NCBI GenBank assembly: GCA_023416895.1
Contig: JAEZGQ010000192.1
Coordinates: 1-5,440 of the forward strand
Length of the DNA: 5,440 nt
Source of the DNA: Bacillota bacterium
Lineage (GTDB): Bacteria > Bacillota > Clostridia > Christensenellales > CAG-138
Reading direction: 5' to 3'
Numbering within the stretch: the stretch's first letter is position 1; each line of letters opens with the position of its first letter. The notes under the pieces are model-generated. The model searched no databases, was not told the DNA's origin, and saw nothing but the letters and a program-made list of their open reading frames with translations. The translations under genes and the position numbers were made by a program. Shown one piece after another: positions 1 through 4,948 of the stretch.

Positions 1-326
1 CGCTGTTTTTTTACTTCGGCAGTATTGCCTGCTTTGGCTGCATTGACCAACTGGCCTGCAATCATAAGATGTTCGGTAAGAAGCTTATCAAACTGCATGG
101 CCACTTGGTTACCGTACACCGGGCGCAATACATCGGCGAAATCGTGCGGGTTTTTTAGCAGTCGTTTCGTAACAAACGGGAGATCCGGCAAGCCGAAAGC
201 AGTACTGACCATAAAAAAACGGGTCCAAAGCACATGTTCCGTCCAAAGACGTCTTATCGTATTGGATACCCGCAATTGCGCACACGTTAGGCCACCGCCC
301 GTGGGGGGGAGATATCCGTTAAGCAT
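1..326 (-). CDS. Uncharacterised Firmicutes helical protein (5' part; runs off the window)
   Basis: The first 108 codons are present; the C-terminus lies beyond the left edge. The ATG at 326 is preceded by a near-ideal Shine-Dalgarno AAAGGAGGGC (331-340) with 4 nt spacing, which fixes the start. The protein is rich in predicted helix and has two similar segments, LWTEHVLWTR (27-36) and LLTEHLMIAG (82-91), so the fold probably contains an internal repeat with paired Glu-His residues. Between them lie GLPD (45-48) and LRPVYGNQVA (68-77). From memory, this pattern matches a small family of Bacilli and Clostridia (about 160-180 residues) often labelled 'acetylglutamate kinase' in databases; nothing in the visible part looks like an amino-acid kinase, so that name should not be carried over. 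The function is unknown. It is separated from the operon to its right by a strong terminator and probably has its own promoter. The reading frame is secure; the family assignment is moderately sure. Confidence 0.85.
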   Translation of the reverse strand, partial: MLNGYLPPTGGGLTCAQLRVSNTIRRLWTEHVLWTRFFMVSTAFGLPDLPFVTKRLLKNPHDFADVLRPVYGNQVAMQFDKLLTEHLMIAGQLVNAAKAGNTAEVKKQ

Positions 327-387
327 GTTTGCCCTCCTTTAGACATCTTTCATGCATAGAATAAAATGTGAGGAATCAGTTTGCTAC

Positions 388-418
388 AATATATAGAAAA
401 ACAGCAAAAAACGTGCAA
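388..418 (-). promoter_or_regulatory. Possible promoter for the leftmost gene
   Basis: On the minus strand a TTGCAC box (418-413) is followed after 17 nt by TATATA (395-390), overlapping TATATT (393-388). It lies about 60 nt upstream of the ATG at 326 and downstream of the strong hairpin at 469-513, which is where a promoter for a separately transcribed gene would be expected. The -10 match is fair and the -35 match is weak (only TTG conserved), so this is a tentative call. Confidence 0.35.
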
Positions 419-458
419 ACGGCTGTATGCCGGGAAATTAAGTCCTCGCCCATGAAGC

Positions 459-516
459 AAAAACGCAAGAAACCATCAAAACCACGCGGAAAACGCGTGG
501 TTTTGATGGTTTCTGC
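459..516 (-). terminator. Strong hairpin, probable terminator of the zinc-ribbon operon
   Basis: The arms at 469-488 and 494-513 are perfectly complementary over 20 bp and enclose the 5-nt loop GAAAA. Three more pairs (465-467 with 514-516) form if A468 is bulged. Read on the minus strand, the stem is followed by TTGCG and then TTTTT (463-459), a displaced but real U tract. It lies about 145 nt past the stop of the last operon gene (658) and before the start of the next minus-strand gene (326). No T tract follows on the plus strand. A small second palindrome, TGCAT-CGTA-ATGCA (514-527), abuts it. The stem is unusually long for a terminator, so a processing or stability role is also possible. 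Confidence 0.65.
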
Positions 517-657
517 ATCGTAATGCAATTATAGTATGCTAAAATTGAGCCGCGAGGCAAGAAATGATGAACAAAGGAAGCGAACATTTGAGGAATGGTC
601 AGCGATATCTTGCGGGTTTTTCTGCTACAGAAGCATACTGTTTTTTTAGAGCATCCC

Positions 658-1263
658 CTACTCTGTCTTTAATGTTTTAAGCGCATCTTCCCATAGCGGC
701 TGCACATCTGCATAATTTTCCGGCGCTGCGGAAAGTTGGAAGTAGATATCCTCCTCACCCGGAACGTCGATCATATAATGACCTATGGTGAAATTCATAC
801 CGCTCATTGTGGCGTTAACGATGCACCGCACGATTGGCATTCCGTAATCGAGCTTTTCAATGCTAACCAACTCGTATTCTGAAAATCCCAATATTCCTAA
901 AAAATCCTTTACATCTTGCTCCTCGCCGCTGAAAACATCGCTGCCGCAATATCTGATCCAGAAATTTGCAGATCCGACGTAGGGCTCCAGTAGGTTATAG
1001 GATTTGAAGGTATCAGTTGAGACGGTTTCCATCCAGCCTTCTACCGGCACAACGGAAAAGGTTGCGATATCTTCCTCTGCCCCAGGCTGTACCGATGGCT
1101 CTGTAGTAGATTCAACAGGCAAAGCGTTGGTTGGGGCAGGCACACTGGATGCTTCTATTGAAGGGACTTCCTCCGGGCTTGTCGAGGGTATTTTCTCGCC
1201 GCAGCCGGACAACACCAGTAGCAACACCAGCAGCAGTATTCCCCCAAATCGTTTTATCATCAT
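658..1263 (-). CDS. Putative lipoprotein with Ser/Pro/Glu-rich linker
   Basis: A 201-residue protein, last in the five-gene operon. The start at ATG 1263, or the adjacent ATG 1260, is set by GAGGAG at 1268-1273. The longer open frame reaching to 1377 lies inside the upstream gene and lacks a ribosome site. The N-terminus is a classic lipoprotein signal: basic K4-R5, a Leu/Val core (9-18), then the lipobox LSGC with Cys21 as the predicted acylated residue. An extracytoplasmic linker rich in Ser, Pro, Thr and Glu (about 23-66) follows. The C-terminal domain (about 67-201) has alternating beta-like segments such as FSVVPVEGWM and YFQLSAAPENY, somewhat like small PsbP/DUF1795-type domains; that similarity is only an impression. 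It should be anchored outside the membrane. It follows the membrane zinc-ribbon gene by 14 nt, so the two products probably meet at the envelope. The lipoprotein call is firm; the function is unknown. Confidence 0.88.
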   Translation of the reverse strand: MMIKRFGGILLLVLLLVLSGCGEKIPSTSPEEVPSIEASSVPAPTNALPVESTTEPSVQPGAEEDIATFSVVPVEGWMETVSTDTFKSYNLLEPYVGSANFWIRYCGSDVFSGEEQDVKDFLGILGFSEYELVSIEKLDYGMPIVRCIVNATMSGMNFTIGHYMIDVPGEEDIYFQLSAAPENYADVQPLWEDALKTLKTE

Positions 1264-1277
1264 TTTTCTCCTCAATG

Positions 1278-1736
1278 TTATTTTAAAATCTGAAACTTCC
1301 CAATCAACGGAAGGGGCTTGCACTCCCCCTTGCAGACGTTTACGATCCCGATGATGCTGAATACCAAAAACGCCCAACCCACAATGCCGAGGATGCCGGT
1401 CACCGCCAACGCCAGAGGCACGGAAATAAAGAACAGCAGTGAGCTGAGCACGCTATATACCACCGCGTATGCAACCGCAAGAATCGCCAGAATTAAGCCT
1501 TGATTGGTATGATACCGAGCAAACTTAGAGTCCCGCGCCGCCAAAAGCGGAATCAGGAAAATGATGTAAGCCAAAATGCCCATGGCCTTGTTGTTGGCGG
1601 CATCTAGTTGGTCGGCGGAAGTCCCTGCCGTAGCGTTCCCTGCCGTCGTGTCCGTAAACGACCCACAGGAAGGGCAGAATTTCATCCCCTCCTCCATTTT
1701 TGTTCCGCAACCCTTGCAAAATGACATGATTTTCAT
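1278..1736 (-). CDS. Zinc-ribbon membrane protein with Tic20/DUF4870-like region
   Basis: A 152-residue protein. One N-terminal zinc ribbon has Cys7/Cys10 and Cys21/Cys24 (CKGC and CPSC, ten residues between the pairs). A flexible Thr/Ala/Gly linker (27-46) leads to about three hydrophobic segments (about 51-67, 78-106, 109-135). The stretch KFARYHTNQGLILAI (71-85) is typical of the Tic20/DUF4870-like small membrane proteins, in which a charged loop carrying His and Asn-Gln precedes a membrane helix. The ribbon should face the cytoplasm. Start choice: the ATG at 1736 sits only 2 nt after AAGGAG, which is very short; the ATG at 1727 (protein starting MSFCKGCG) is 11 nt from it and is a real alternative. 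It lies 20 nt after the three-ribbon gene and 14 nt before the lipoprotein gene. As the only multi-pass protein of the operon it is the likely membrane anchor of any complex. The role is unknown. Confidence 0.9.
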   Translation of the reverse strand: MKIMSFCKGCGTKMEEGMKFCPSCGSFTDTTAGNATAGTSADQLDAANNKAMGILAYIIFLIPLLAARDSKFARYHTNQGLILAILAVAYAVVYSVLSSLLFFISVPLALAVTGILGIVGWAFLVFSIIGIVNVCKGECKPLPLIGKFQILK

Positions 1737-1756
1737 CTCTCCTTCTTATCTGTATT

Positions 1757-2527
1757 TTACTTTTGCTTTGCGCCGCAACTGCCGCAAAAGCTGGTGCCCG
1801 GTGGATTTTTAGCCCCGCAGGATGAACATCTGCCATCGGCAGGTGCCGCCATGGACGCTCCGCAATGGTTACAGAACCGAACGCCCTGCGCGTTTTTTTC
1901 GCCGCACTTGGGGCAGGCCGCCAATGCGAGCGACGTCCCGCAGCTGTTGCAGAATTTCCCCGTACCGGCAGGCTTGCCACAGACGGGGCATACTACAGTT
2001 TTTCTTTCCAGCTTGCCGCTCCAAACGGTAGCCGTTTCGGCCGCTTCCTCAATGTTGCGGCGCATGGCTTCAGCCCGGCCCTTTGCCACCGCCACTTCTT
2101 GGCGGGGCGCACAATCAGTACAGAGCATGTCGTCCTCGTTGTAGCAGGCGTCACACACCCAGCTATGGCAGCCATGACAACGGTGGAAGTGTTGCTGCGC
2201 CTCGTTTTTGGCTCGCTCAAAAGCCTTTTCATGCTCCTTCTGCCATTCGGGGCTCATGCCGTCGAAGCGGTCCGAGAGTACGCTGCCGCCTCGTTCCAGC
2301 GAATAGCCGATGTCGCTCAACCGTCCTCCGAACAGGCTGCCAATCGCGCCGATGCCTTGCGCCAAACCGCGCAAGCCACGGCCCTTTTTGTATGTCTCCG
2401 ATTCAACAAAGCTGCTTTTGTATCCGTCTTGGCAGAGATCGCAGTAGAAGGTGAACTGAAATCCCGCCTCGGTAGAGTTGTCCTCATAGTTTCTGGTAAA
2501 GGATTGCAGAATGGTCGTGCACCTCAT
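1757..2527 (-). CDS. Multi-zinc-ribbon protein: Cys-rich N-terminal module plus three C-terminal ribbons
   Basis: A 256-residue soluble protein with three parts. The N-terminal module has Cys29/Cys32, a Gly-rich segment (49-81, including GLRGLAQGIGAIGSLFGG) and then Cys117/120, Cys125/128 and Cys136/139, enough for two zinc sites of treble-clef or RING-like type. A charged helix (143-168) follows. Three zinc ribbons close the protein: Cys180/183-193/196, 205/208-219/222 and 234/237-248/251, each ending in FC-x2-CG. The ATG at 2527 overlaps the stop of the upstream gene as ATGA, a standard translational-coupling arrangement. A longer start at 2566 would overlap that gene by 43 nt and is less likely. 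The Gly-rich segment is amphipathic-looking and might touch membrane, which is speculation. No enzyme motif is visible. Such ribbons usually mediate protein or nucleic-acid contacts. Its last ribbon closely resembles the last ribbon of the first operon gene. Confidence 0.9.
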   Translation of the reverse strand: MRCTTILQSFTRNYEDNSTEAGFQFTFYCDLCQDGYKSSFVESETYKKGRGLRGLAQGIGAIGSLFGGRLSDIGYSLERGGSVLSDRFDGMSPEWQKEHEKAFERAKNEAQQHFHRCHGCHSWVCDACYNEDDMLCTDCAPRQEVAVAKGRAEAMRRNIEEAAETATVWSGKLERKTVVCPVCGKPAGTGKFCNSCGTSLALAACPKCGEKNAQGVRFCNHCGASMAAPADGRCSSCGAKNPPGTSFCGSCGAKQK

Positions 2528-2862
2528 TTCCGAATTGATTTGATTTTTTTGCCGCAGGCGGTGCATTTTGTGTTTTCAAAATACTGCAGCGCCTCACAGC
2601 GTGGATTCTGACATCGTACCATCAGCGTCGCAGCACACTGCTCGCATTTGTCCTGCACGAATGTTTGCCTGCCACAAGCGGGGCAACGCACATGGAGGGC
2701 TCTGCCGCAGGCGGAGCAGATGGACTGGTGCTTATCAATGGGGCGCAGGCAGGTTGGGCAAAGATAACCAAACGGACTGCCGCTCTTACATGAGGGGCAA
2801 AAACGAGAATCCCGCTCGATAAGCGTACCGCACCAAAGGCAGGGCTGCTTGTAGCTGGCCAC
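2524..2862 (-). CDS. Tetra-zinc-ribbon small protein (16 Cys in 112 residues)
   Basis: A 112-residue protein that is almost entirely zinc ribbon. Eight Cys pairs form four consecutive ribbons: Cys8/11-22/25, 35/38-49/52, 60/63-73/76 and 84/89-100/103. The last ribbon has a wider first knuckle (C-x4-C) than the others (C-x2-C). The C-terminus is basic (KKIKSIRK). There is no signal peptide or membrane segment, so it should be cytoplasmic. The GTG start at 2862 follows AGGAGGG (2868-2874) with about 5 nt spacing; that ribosome site lies within the last codons of the upstream gene, whose stop is only 2 nt away. Its own stop overlaps the next start as ATGA. The product probably acts as a small scaffold or adaptor for the other ribbon proteins (inference). 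It resembles double-zinc-ribbon (DZR) proteins; I cannot name a closer family. Confidence 0.88.
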   Translation of the reverse strand: MASYKQPCLWCGTLIERDSRFCPSCKSGSPFGYLCPTCLRPIDKHQSICSACGRALHVRCPACGRQTFVQDKCEQCAATLMVRCQNPRCEALQYFENTKCTACGKKIKSIRK

Positions 2863-2864
2863 CG

Positions 2865-3329
2865 TTAACCCTCCTGCTTTGCACCGCAGTCACCGCAGAA
2901 GCGTGTACCCGGGCTCAGTGTCACCCCGCATTTGCGGCATTTCAATGCGCCCAGCTTTGCACCGCACTCCTGACAAAACCTCATGCCTTCCGGATTGATG
3001 CTGCCGCAGGACGAGCAGGTATGCGCCTCCTCCTCGGCCTTTTGGGCTGCATCCTTTGCGTTTTTATCCGTCTGGGCTTTTTTAAGCTTCTCCTCAGCCT
3101 CGATGATATTACCCTGTACCAGTTGCAAGCGGTTCTCCAGCTCGGGGAAGTGGCCGCCGCCCTTTGCCAAGGCCCGTCTTCCTATCTGTGCATAGAGTTC
3201 TGTTTCCTGTTGCTTGAGCGTACTGAGTTCCGACTGCGCCGTCATCAACCTTACCTCCGGATCATCCTGAGGCATAAAGCCGGAAAGCCCCTTCATCAAA
3301 CCACTGAGATCTCCTAAAAAATTGCTCAC
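2865..3329 (-). CDS. Coiled-coil protein with two C-terminal zinc ribbons
   Basis: A 154-residue protein, first in the operon. The N-terminus (1-20) is short and Gly/Leu/Met-rich. Residues about 26-100 are strongly helical, with heptad-like Leu/Ile spacing in two stretches (26-56 and 61-100) parted by GGGHFPE (57-63), as expected for a helical hairpin or coiled coil. Two zinc ribbons follow: Cys105/108-119/122 and Cys131/134-145/148, the second ending CGAKQEG. The GTG at 3329 is served by AAAGGTGG about 6 nt upstream; no better in-frame start is seen. Small coiled-coil plus ribbon proteins of this design are common in Clostridia and mostly uncharacterised. The helical part probably oligomerises and the ribbons recruit partners (inference). 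About 30 nt upstream lies the TGTGA-N6-TCACA palindrome, a possible control site for the operon. Confidence 0.9.
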   Translation of the reverse strand: MSNFLGDLSGLMKGLSGFMPQDDPEVRLMTAQSELSTLKQQETELYAQIGRRALAKGGGHFPELENRLQLVQGNIIEAEEKLKKAQTDKNAKDAAQKAEEEAHTCSSCGSINPEGMRFCQECGAKLGALKCRKCGVTLSPGTRFCGDCGAKQEG

Positions 3330-3362
3330 ACCTTGCCACCTTTCTTCTATGCTTTTACCAAC

Positions 3363-3392
3363 AAAAGCCTGTGACGCGGATCACAGACTTTT
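3363..3392. promoter_or_regulatory. TGTGA-N6-TCACA palindrome within a 12-bp hairpin (operator or terminator)
   Basis: TGTGA (3370-3374) and TCACA (3381-3385) are perfect inverted half-sites six bases apart, the layout recognised by Crp/Fnr-family regulators. The symmetry extends to AAAAG (3363-3367) and CTTTT (3388-3392), so on the minus strand RNA it forms a 12-pair stem with one U-G wobble and a 6-nt loop, followed by GTT. The site sits 34-63 nt upstream of the GTG of the first operon gene and directly before the 6S-like RNA on the other strand. It could be an operator for either transcript, a 5' leader hairpin of the operon, or a terminator for minus-strand read-through. The sequence alone cannot choose. 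Confidence 0.5.
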
Positions 3393-3596
3393 ATGCGAAT
3401 ACGTTCTTCGTTGCTGTGAGTGCCACGATCCCCTAAGAATTTCAACGCAGCTTGATCCCTGCGGTAGCCTTATGGAGCTCGACATATTGCTTTAAGAATG
3501 CGCTTTTGTTCCCACAACTTTATTGTTTTCATAGAAGAGGATTCATTCAACTTTGGCTTGAATACAGCATACCACCAAGACCGGCGCACCATTTTT
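3390..3596 (+). ncRNA. ssrS: Probable 6S RNA
   Basis: This stretch between two minus-strand genes has no credible gene but shows the layout of 6S RNA, which binds the housekeeping sigma-factor RNA polymerase holoenzyme by mimicking an open promoter. The ends can pair in steps: TGCG 3394-3397 with CGCA 3585-3588, TCTT 3405-3408 with AAGA 3577-3580, TGCTGT 3412-3417 with ACAGCA 3564-3569. The segment GCCACGATCCCCTAAGAA (3422-3439) resembles the 5' side of the 6S central bubble. A small hairpin follows it (CGCAG 3446-3450 with CTGCG 3459-3463). The 3' side carries ATTCAA/TTGAAT (3545-3563) just before ACAGC, as in E. coli 6S, where a CTTGAA hairpin precedes ACAGCC. An apical hairpin TTGT-TCCC-ACAA lies near 3507-3518. 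The 3' end is followed by ATTTTTCT (3591-3598), a U tract suited to termination. Length about 200 nt fits. The ends are approximate and the call rests on pattern memory, not on a model search. Confidence 0.72.
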
Positions 3597-3640
3597 CTAA
3601 AAATATCCATGATATTTCAAAAAATATCAATTTTCGATTT

Positions 3641-3681
3641 ATAAGAAAACTGCCGATTAATCGGCAGCGATCAATCGGCAG
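3641..3681 (-). terminator. Rho-independent terminator of the AraC-family gene
   Basis: On the minus strand, CTGCCGA and TCGGCAG (3667-3650) form a 7-bp stem around the loop TTAA, followed at once by TTTTCTT (3649-3643). It lies about 40 nt past the stop codon of the regulator gene at 3719. A second upstream copy of CTGCCGATT (3681-3673) can pair with the same right arm, so two alternative stems compete. The full symmetric element CTGCCGATTAATCGGCAG is a perfect 18-bp palindrome. Confidence 0.75.
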
Positions 3682-3718
3682 AATCTTATGCTTAAGGCAA
3701 GCGTTTGCTACCCTCTCC

Positions 3719-4579
3719 TTATAGCTTCATTTTTCGGAATTCTGTTGGCGATACATTTAAGTTGCGTTTAAATACCGTAGAAAAATGTCCAGCGTTTACA
3801 AAACCGCACAATCTTGCGACCTCCTCAATGGAACACTCATTTTTTCTTAATAGCTCTTTTGATTTCTCAATGCGTATCCCTGTCAAATATTGATACGGTG
3901 TCTGCCCGGTATACTCCTTGAACACCCGCTTGAAATGACAGGGACTCAAATAGATTAAGCTGCAAATATCGTTGATGCTGATGTTTGTGCTGTAATACTT
4001 CTCCATAAAGTCTATGGCTAGGAGAATATACTTGTTTTCCTTGCCTATTTTATTGCCGGATGATGATTCGCTGTTGAAATCACGGATGAGCTGGAAAACA
4101 ATCTGTGTGCATATACTCTCTATCAGCAAGGCATACGTTGTGCCGTGATTCATCATTTCGCGTTGAAAGTTCCCGATTAAGTCCAGCAGCTGCTTGCCAT
4201 ACGTGCTCTGAGTGCGTTTAAACGCAAACGCTTCTCCGCATGCTGCATCCGCAGCTATTTTTAAGAAAAAATCCTTTTTTACGGCAATATGCACATATTG
4301 GCCGTATACCTTATCCGCACAAGGAACGCCATAAATCTCCTGCCACGGCTGAACAACCAAAAGTCCCCCCTTTTTTAGCCGATATTCACAACCATCCACC
4401 CTAGTGATTGGAGATTCCGAAAAGAAGAGAAGAAAGTGATAATCGTCAACACAAAGAACCTCTCCAAGCGCATATTCCTTAGGTTCGAAAATGGCCAAGT
4501 GCTGGCAAATATGCGATTTTGTCCTAAAATACATATCTTCGGGTAAGGTTTCGATAAAGTAGCTAAAATCGTGCCTCAC
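3719..4579 (-). CDS. AraC-family transcriptional regulator
   Basis: A 286-residue protein of usual length for the family. The N-terminal part (about 1-165) is the sensing domain and looks like a cupin-type barrel: LGEVLCVDDYHFLLFFSES (38-56) and LKKGGLLVVQPWQEIYGV (68-85), the latter being the typical 'gets written as placing the response below the PxxxH-like step' region. The C-terminal DNA-binding domain (about 185-286) has both helix-turn-helix units: SINDICSLIYLSPCHFKRVF (201-220) with the following TGQTPYQYL, and SIEEVARLCGF with FSTVFKRNLNVSPTEFRK (250-284), the standard AraC signature. The GTG start at 4579 is preceded by GGGAGAA with about 6-7 nt spacing. The ligand is unknown; nothing marks the gene as a sugar or stress regulator. 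It is divergent from tspO, 369 nt away, which is its most natural nearby target, and it has its own terminator. Confidence 0.95.
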   Translation of the reverse strand: MRHDFSYFIETLPEDMYFRTKSHICQHLAIFEPKEYALGEVLCVDDYHFLLFFSESPITRVDGCEYRLKKGGLLVVQPWQEIYGVPCADKVYGQYVHIAVKKDFFLKIAADAACGEAFAFKRTQSTYGKQLLDLIGNFQREMMNHGTTYALLIESICTQIVFQLIRDFNSESSSGNKIGKENKYILLAIDFMEKYYSTNISINDICSLIYLSPCHFKRVFKEYTGQTPYQYLTGIRIEKSKELLRKNECSIEEVARLCGFVNAGHFSTVFKRNLNVSPTEFRKMKL

Positions 4580-4828
4580 AATATGTTCTCCCGGTTGTTC
4601 ATGATTTTAATGAAGCGCATGCTGCAGAATACTCAATTTGCCATCTAATTATCTGGGAACTTCCCGTTTCCTGCATTATATCATCAATTGGTTCGGAAGT
4701 TATAGCAGGAACAATTTTGTACACGATCTGGATCAACGAATGATGCTTCACGCACCCCTGCTGCGCCTACTCTCCCCTTTTTTTGCTGTGCGCAGCACAA
4801 AGCAAGGCGTTGCCGATGAACGAAAATC

Positions 4829-4853
4829 GAATTCCCTGTCGATGCGGGAATTC
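4829..4853. repeat. 8-bp perfect inverted repeat (GAATTCCC / GGGAATTC)
   Basis: The arms 4829-4836 and 4846-4853 are exact reverse complements around a 9-base spacer TGTCGATGC. It lies about 100 nt upstream of the tspO start. It could be a dimeric regulator site or an RNA stem in the tspO leader; there is no T tract after it, so a terminator is unlikely. Confidence 0.5.
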
Positions 4854-4917
4854 ATTCACCTTATAGGCTGCATTCATCGCAAACCGTTAAATTGCATTTT
4901 TCGAATAGGCCGACGCA

Positions 4918-4942
4918 CTCCCACATATTCTACATGTGGAGG
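4918..4942 (+). promoter_or_regulatory. Hairpin covering the tspO ribosome binding site
   Basis: The Shine-Dalgarno GGAGG (4938-4942) is 6 nt before the ATG of tspO. Six bases ending in its first GG (ATGTGG, 4934-4939) pair with CCACAT (4921-4926) across a 7-nt loop, and with C4920 bulged the stem continues through 4918-4919 with 4940-4941, for eight pairs in all. The fold would hide most of the ribosome site and could lower or tune translation. The pairing is seen directly; a regulatory use is inference. Confidence 0.45.
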
Positions 4943-4948
4943 TGCACC

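Larger units (their letters stand above)
343..657. other. Intergenic gap between the operon end and the leftmost gene
   Basis: I see no convincing gene in this 315-nt stretch. It holds the 20-bp hairpin at 469-513, a small palindrome at 514-527 and the tentative promoter at 388-418. A T7 run at 651-657 next to the operon's last stop has no convincing stem in front of it. A 38-codon plus-strand frame (564-680) is present but is not supported as a gene. Confidence 0.6.
4580..4948. other. Long divergent intergenic region between the regulator and tspO
   Basis: This 369-nt gap separates two divergent genes and should hold both promoters, but I find no clear -35/-10 pair for tspO. On the minus strand TAAAAT near 4605-4610 could be a -10 for the regulator, without a good -35. 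Several inverted repeats stand out: AACTTCC (near 4659) with GGAAGTT (near 4695), TGCTG-TGCG-CAGCA (4784-4797), and GAATTCCC-N9-GGGAATTC (4829-4853). The plus-strand open frame that crosses most of the gap has no ribosome site and no protein-like composition. AraC-type regulators usually bind direct repeats, so the inverted repeats are not obvious sites for the neighbouring regulator. Confidence 0.5.

Noticed and set aside
25..342. A 105-codon plus-strand open frame at the left edge
   Set aside because: The opposite strand has a frame with an excellent ribosome site and a recognisable family pattern; this one is its shadow.
564..680. A 38-codon plus-strand frame with a weak GAGG six bases upstream
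   Set aside because: The sequence has no signal, motif or composition typical of a real small protein, no good promoter, and it runs into the end of the lipoprotein gene on the other strand.
1264..1377. Longer N-terminus for the lipoprotein
   Set aside because: It would overlap the upstream gene by 100 nt, bury the signal peptide and ignore the GAGGAG just before ATG 1263.
2528..2566. Longer N-terminus for the three-ribbon protein
   Set aside because: The ATG at 2527 forms a standard ATGA overlap with the upstream stop; the longer form has no ribosome site and a 43-nt overlap.
1865..2611. A 248-codon plus-strand open frame
   Set aside because: It lies opposite the three-ribbon gene and the end of the tetra-ribbon gene, has no ribosome site, and its composition is that of an antisense reading of Cys- and Gly-rich codons. 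The minus-strand frames carry clear zinc-binding motifs.
3333..3361. TTGCCA-N17-TACCAA as promoter of the 6S-like RNA
   Set aside because: The -10 box is poor and the implied start would place the TGTGA hairpin inside the RNA; too weak to annotate.
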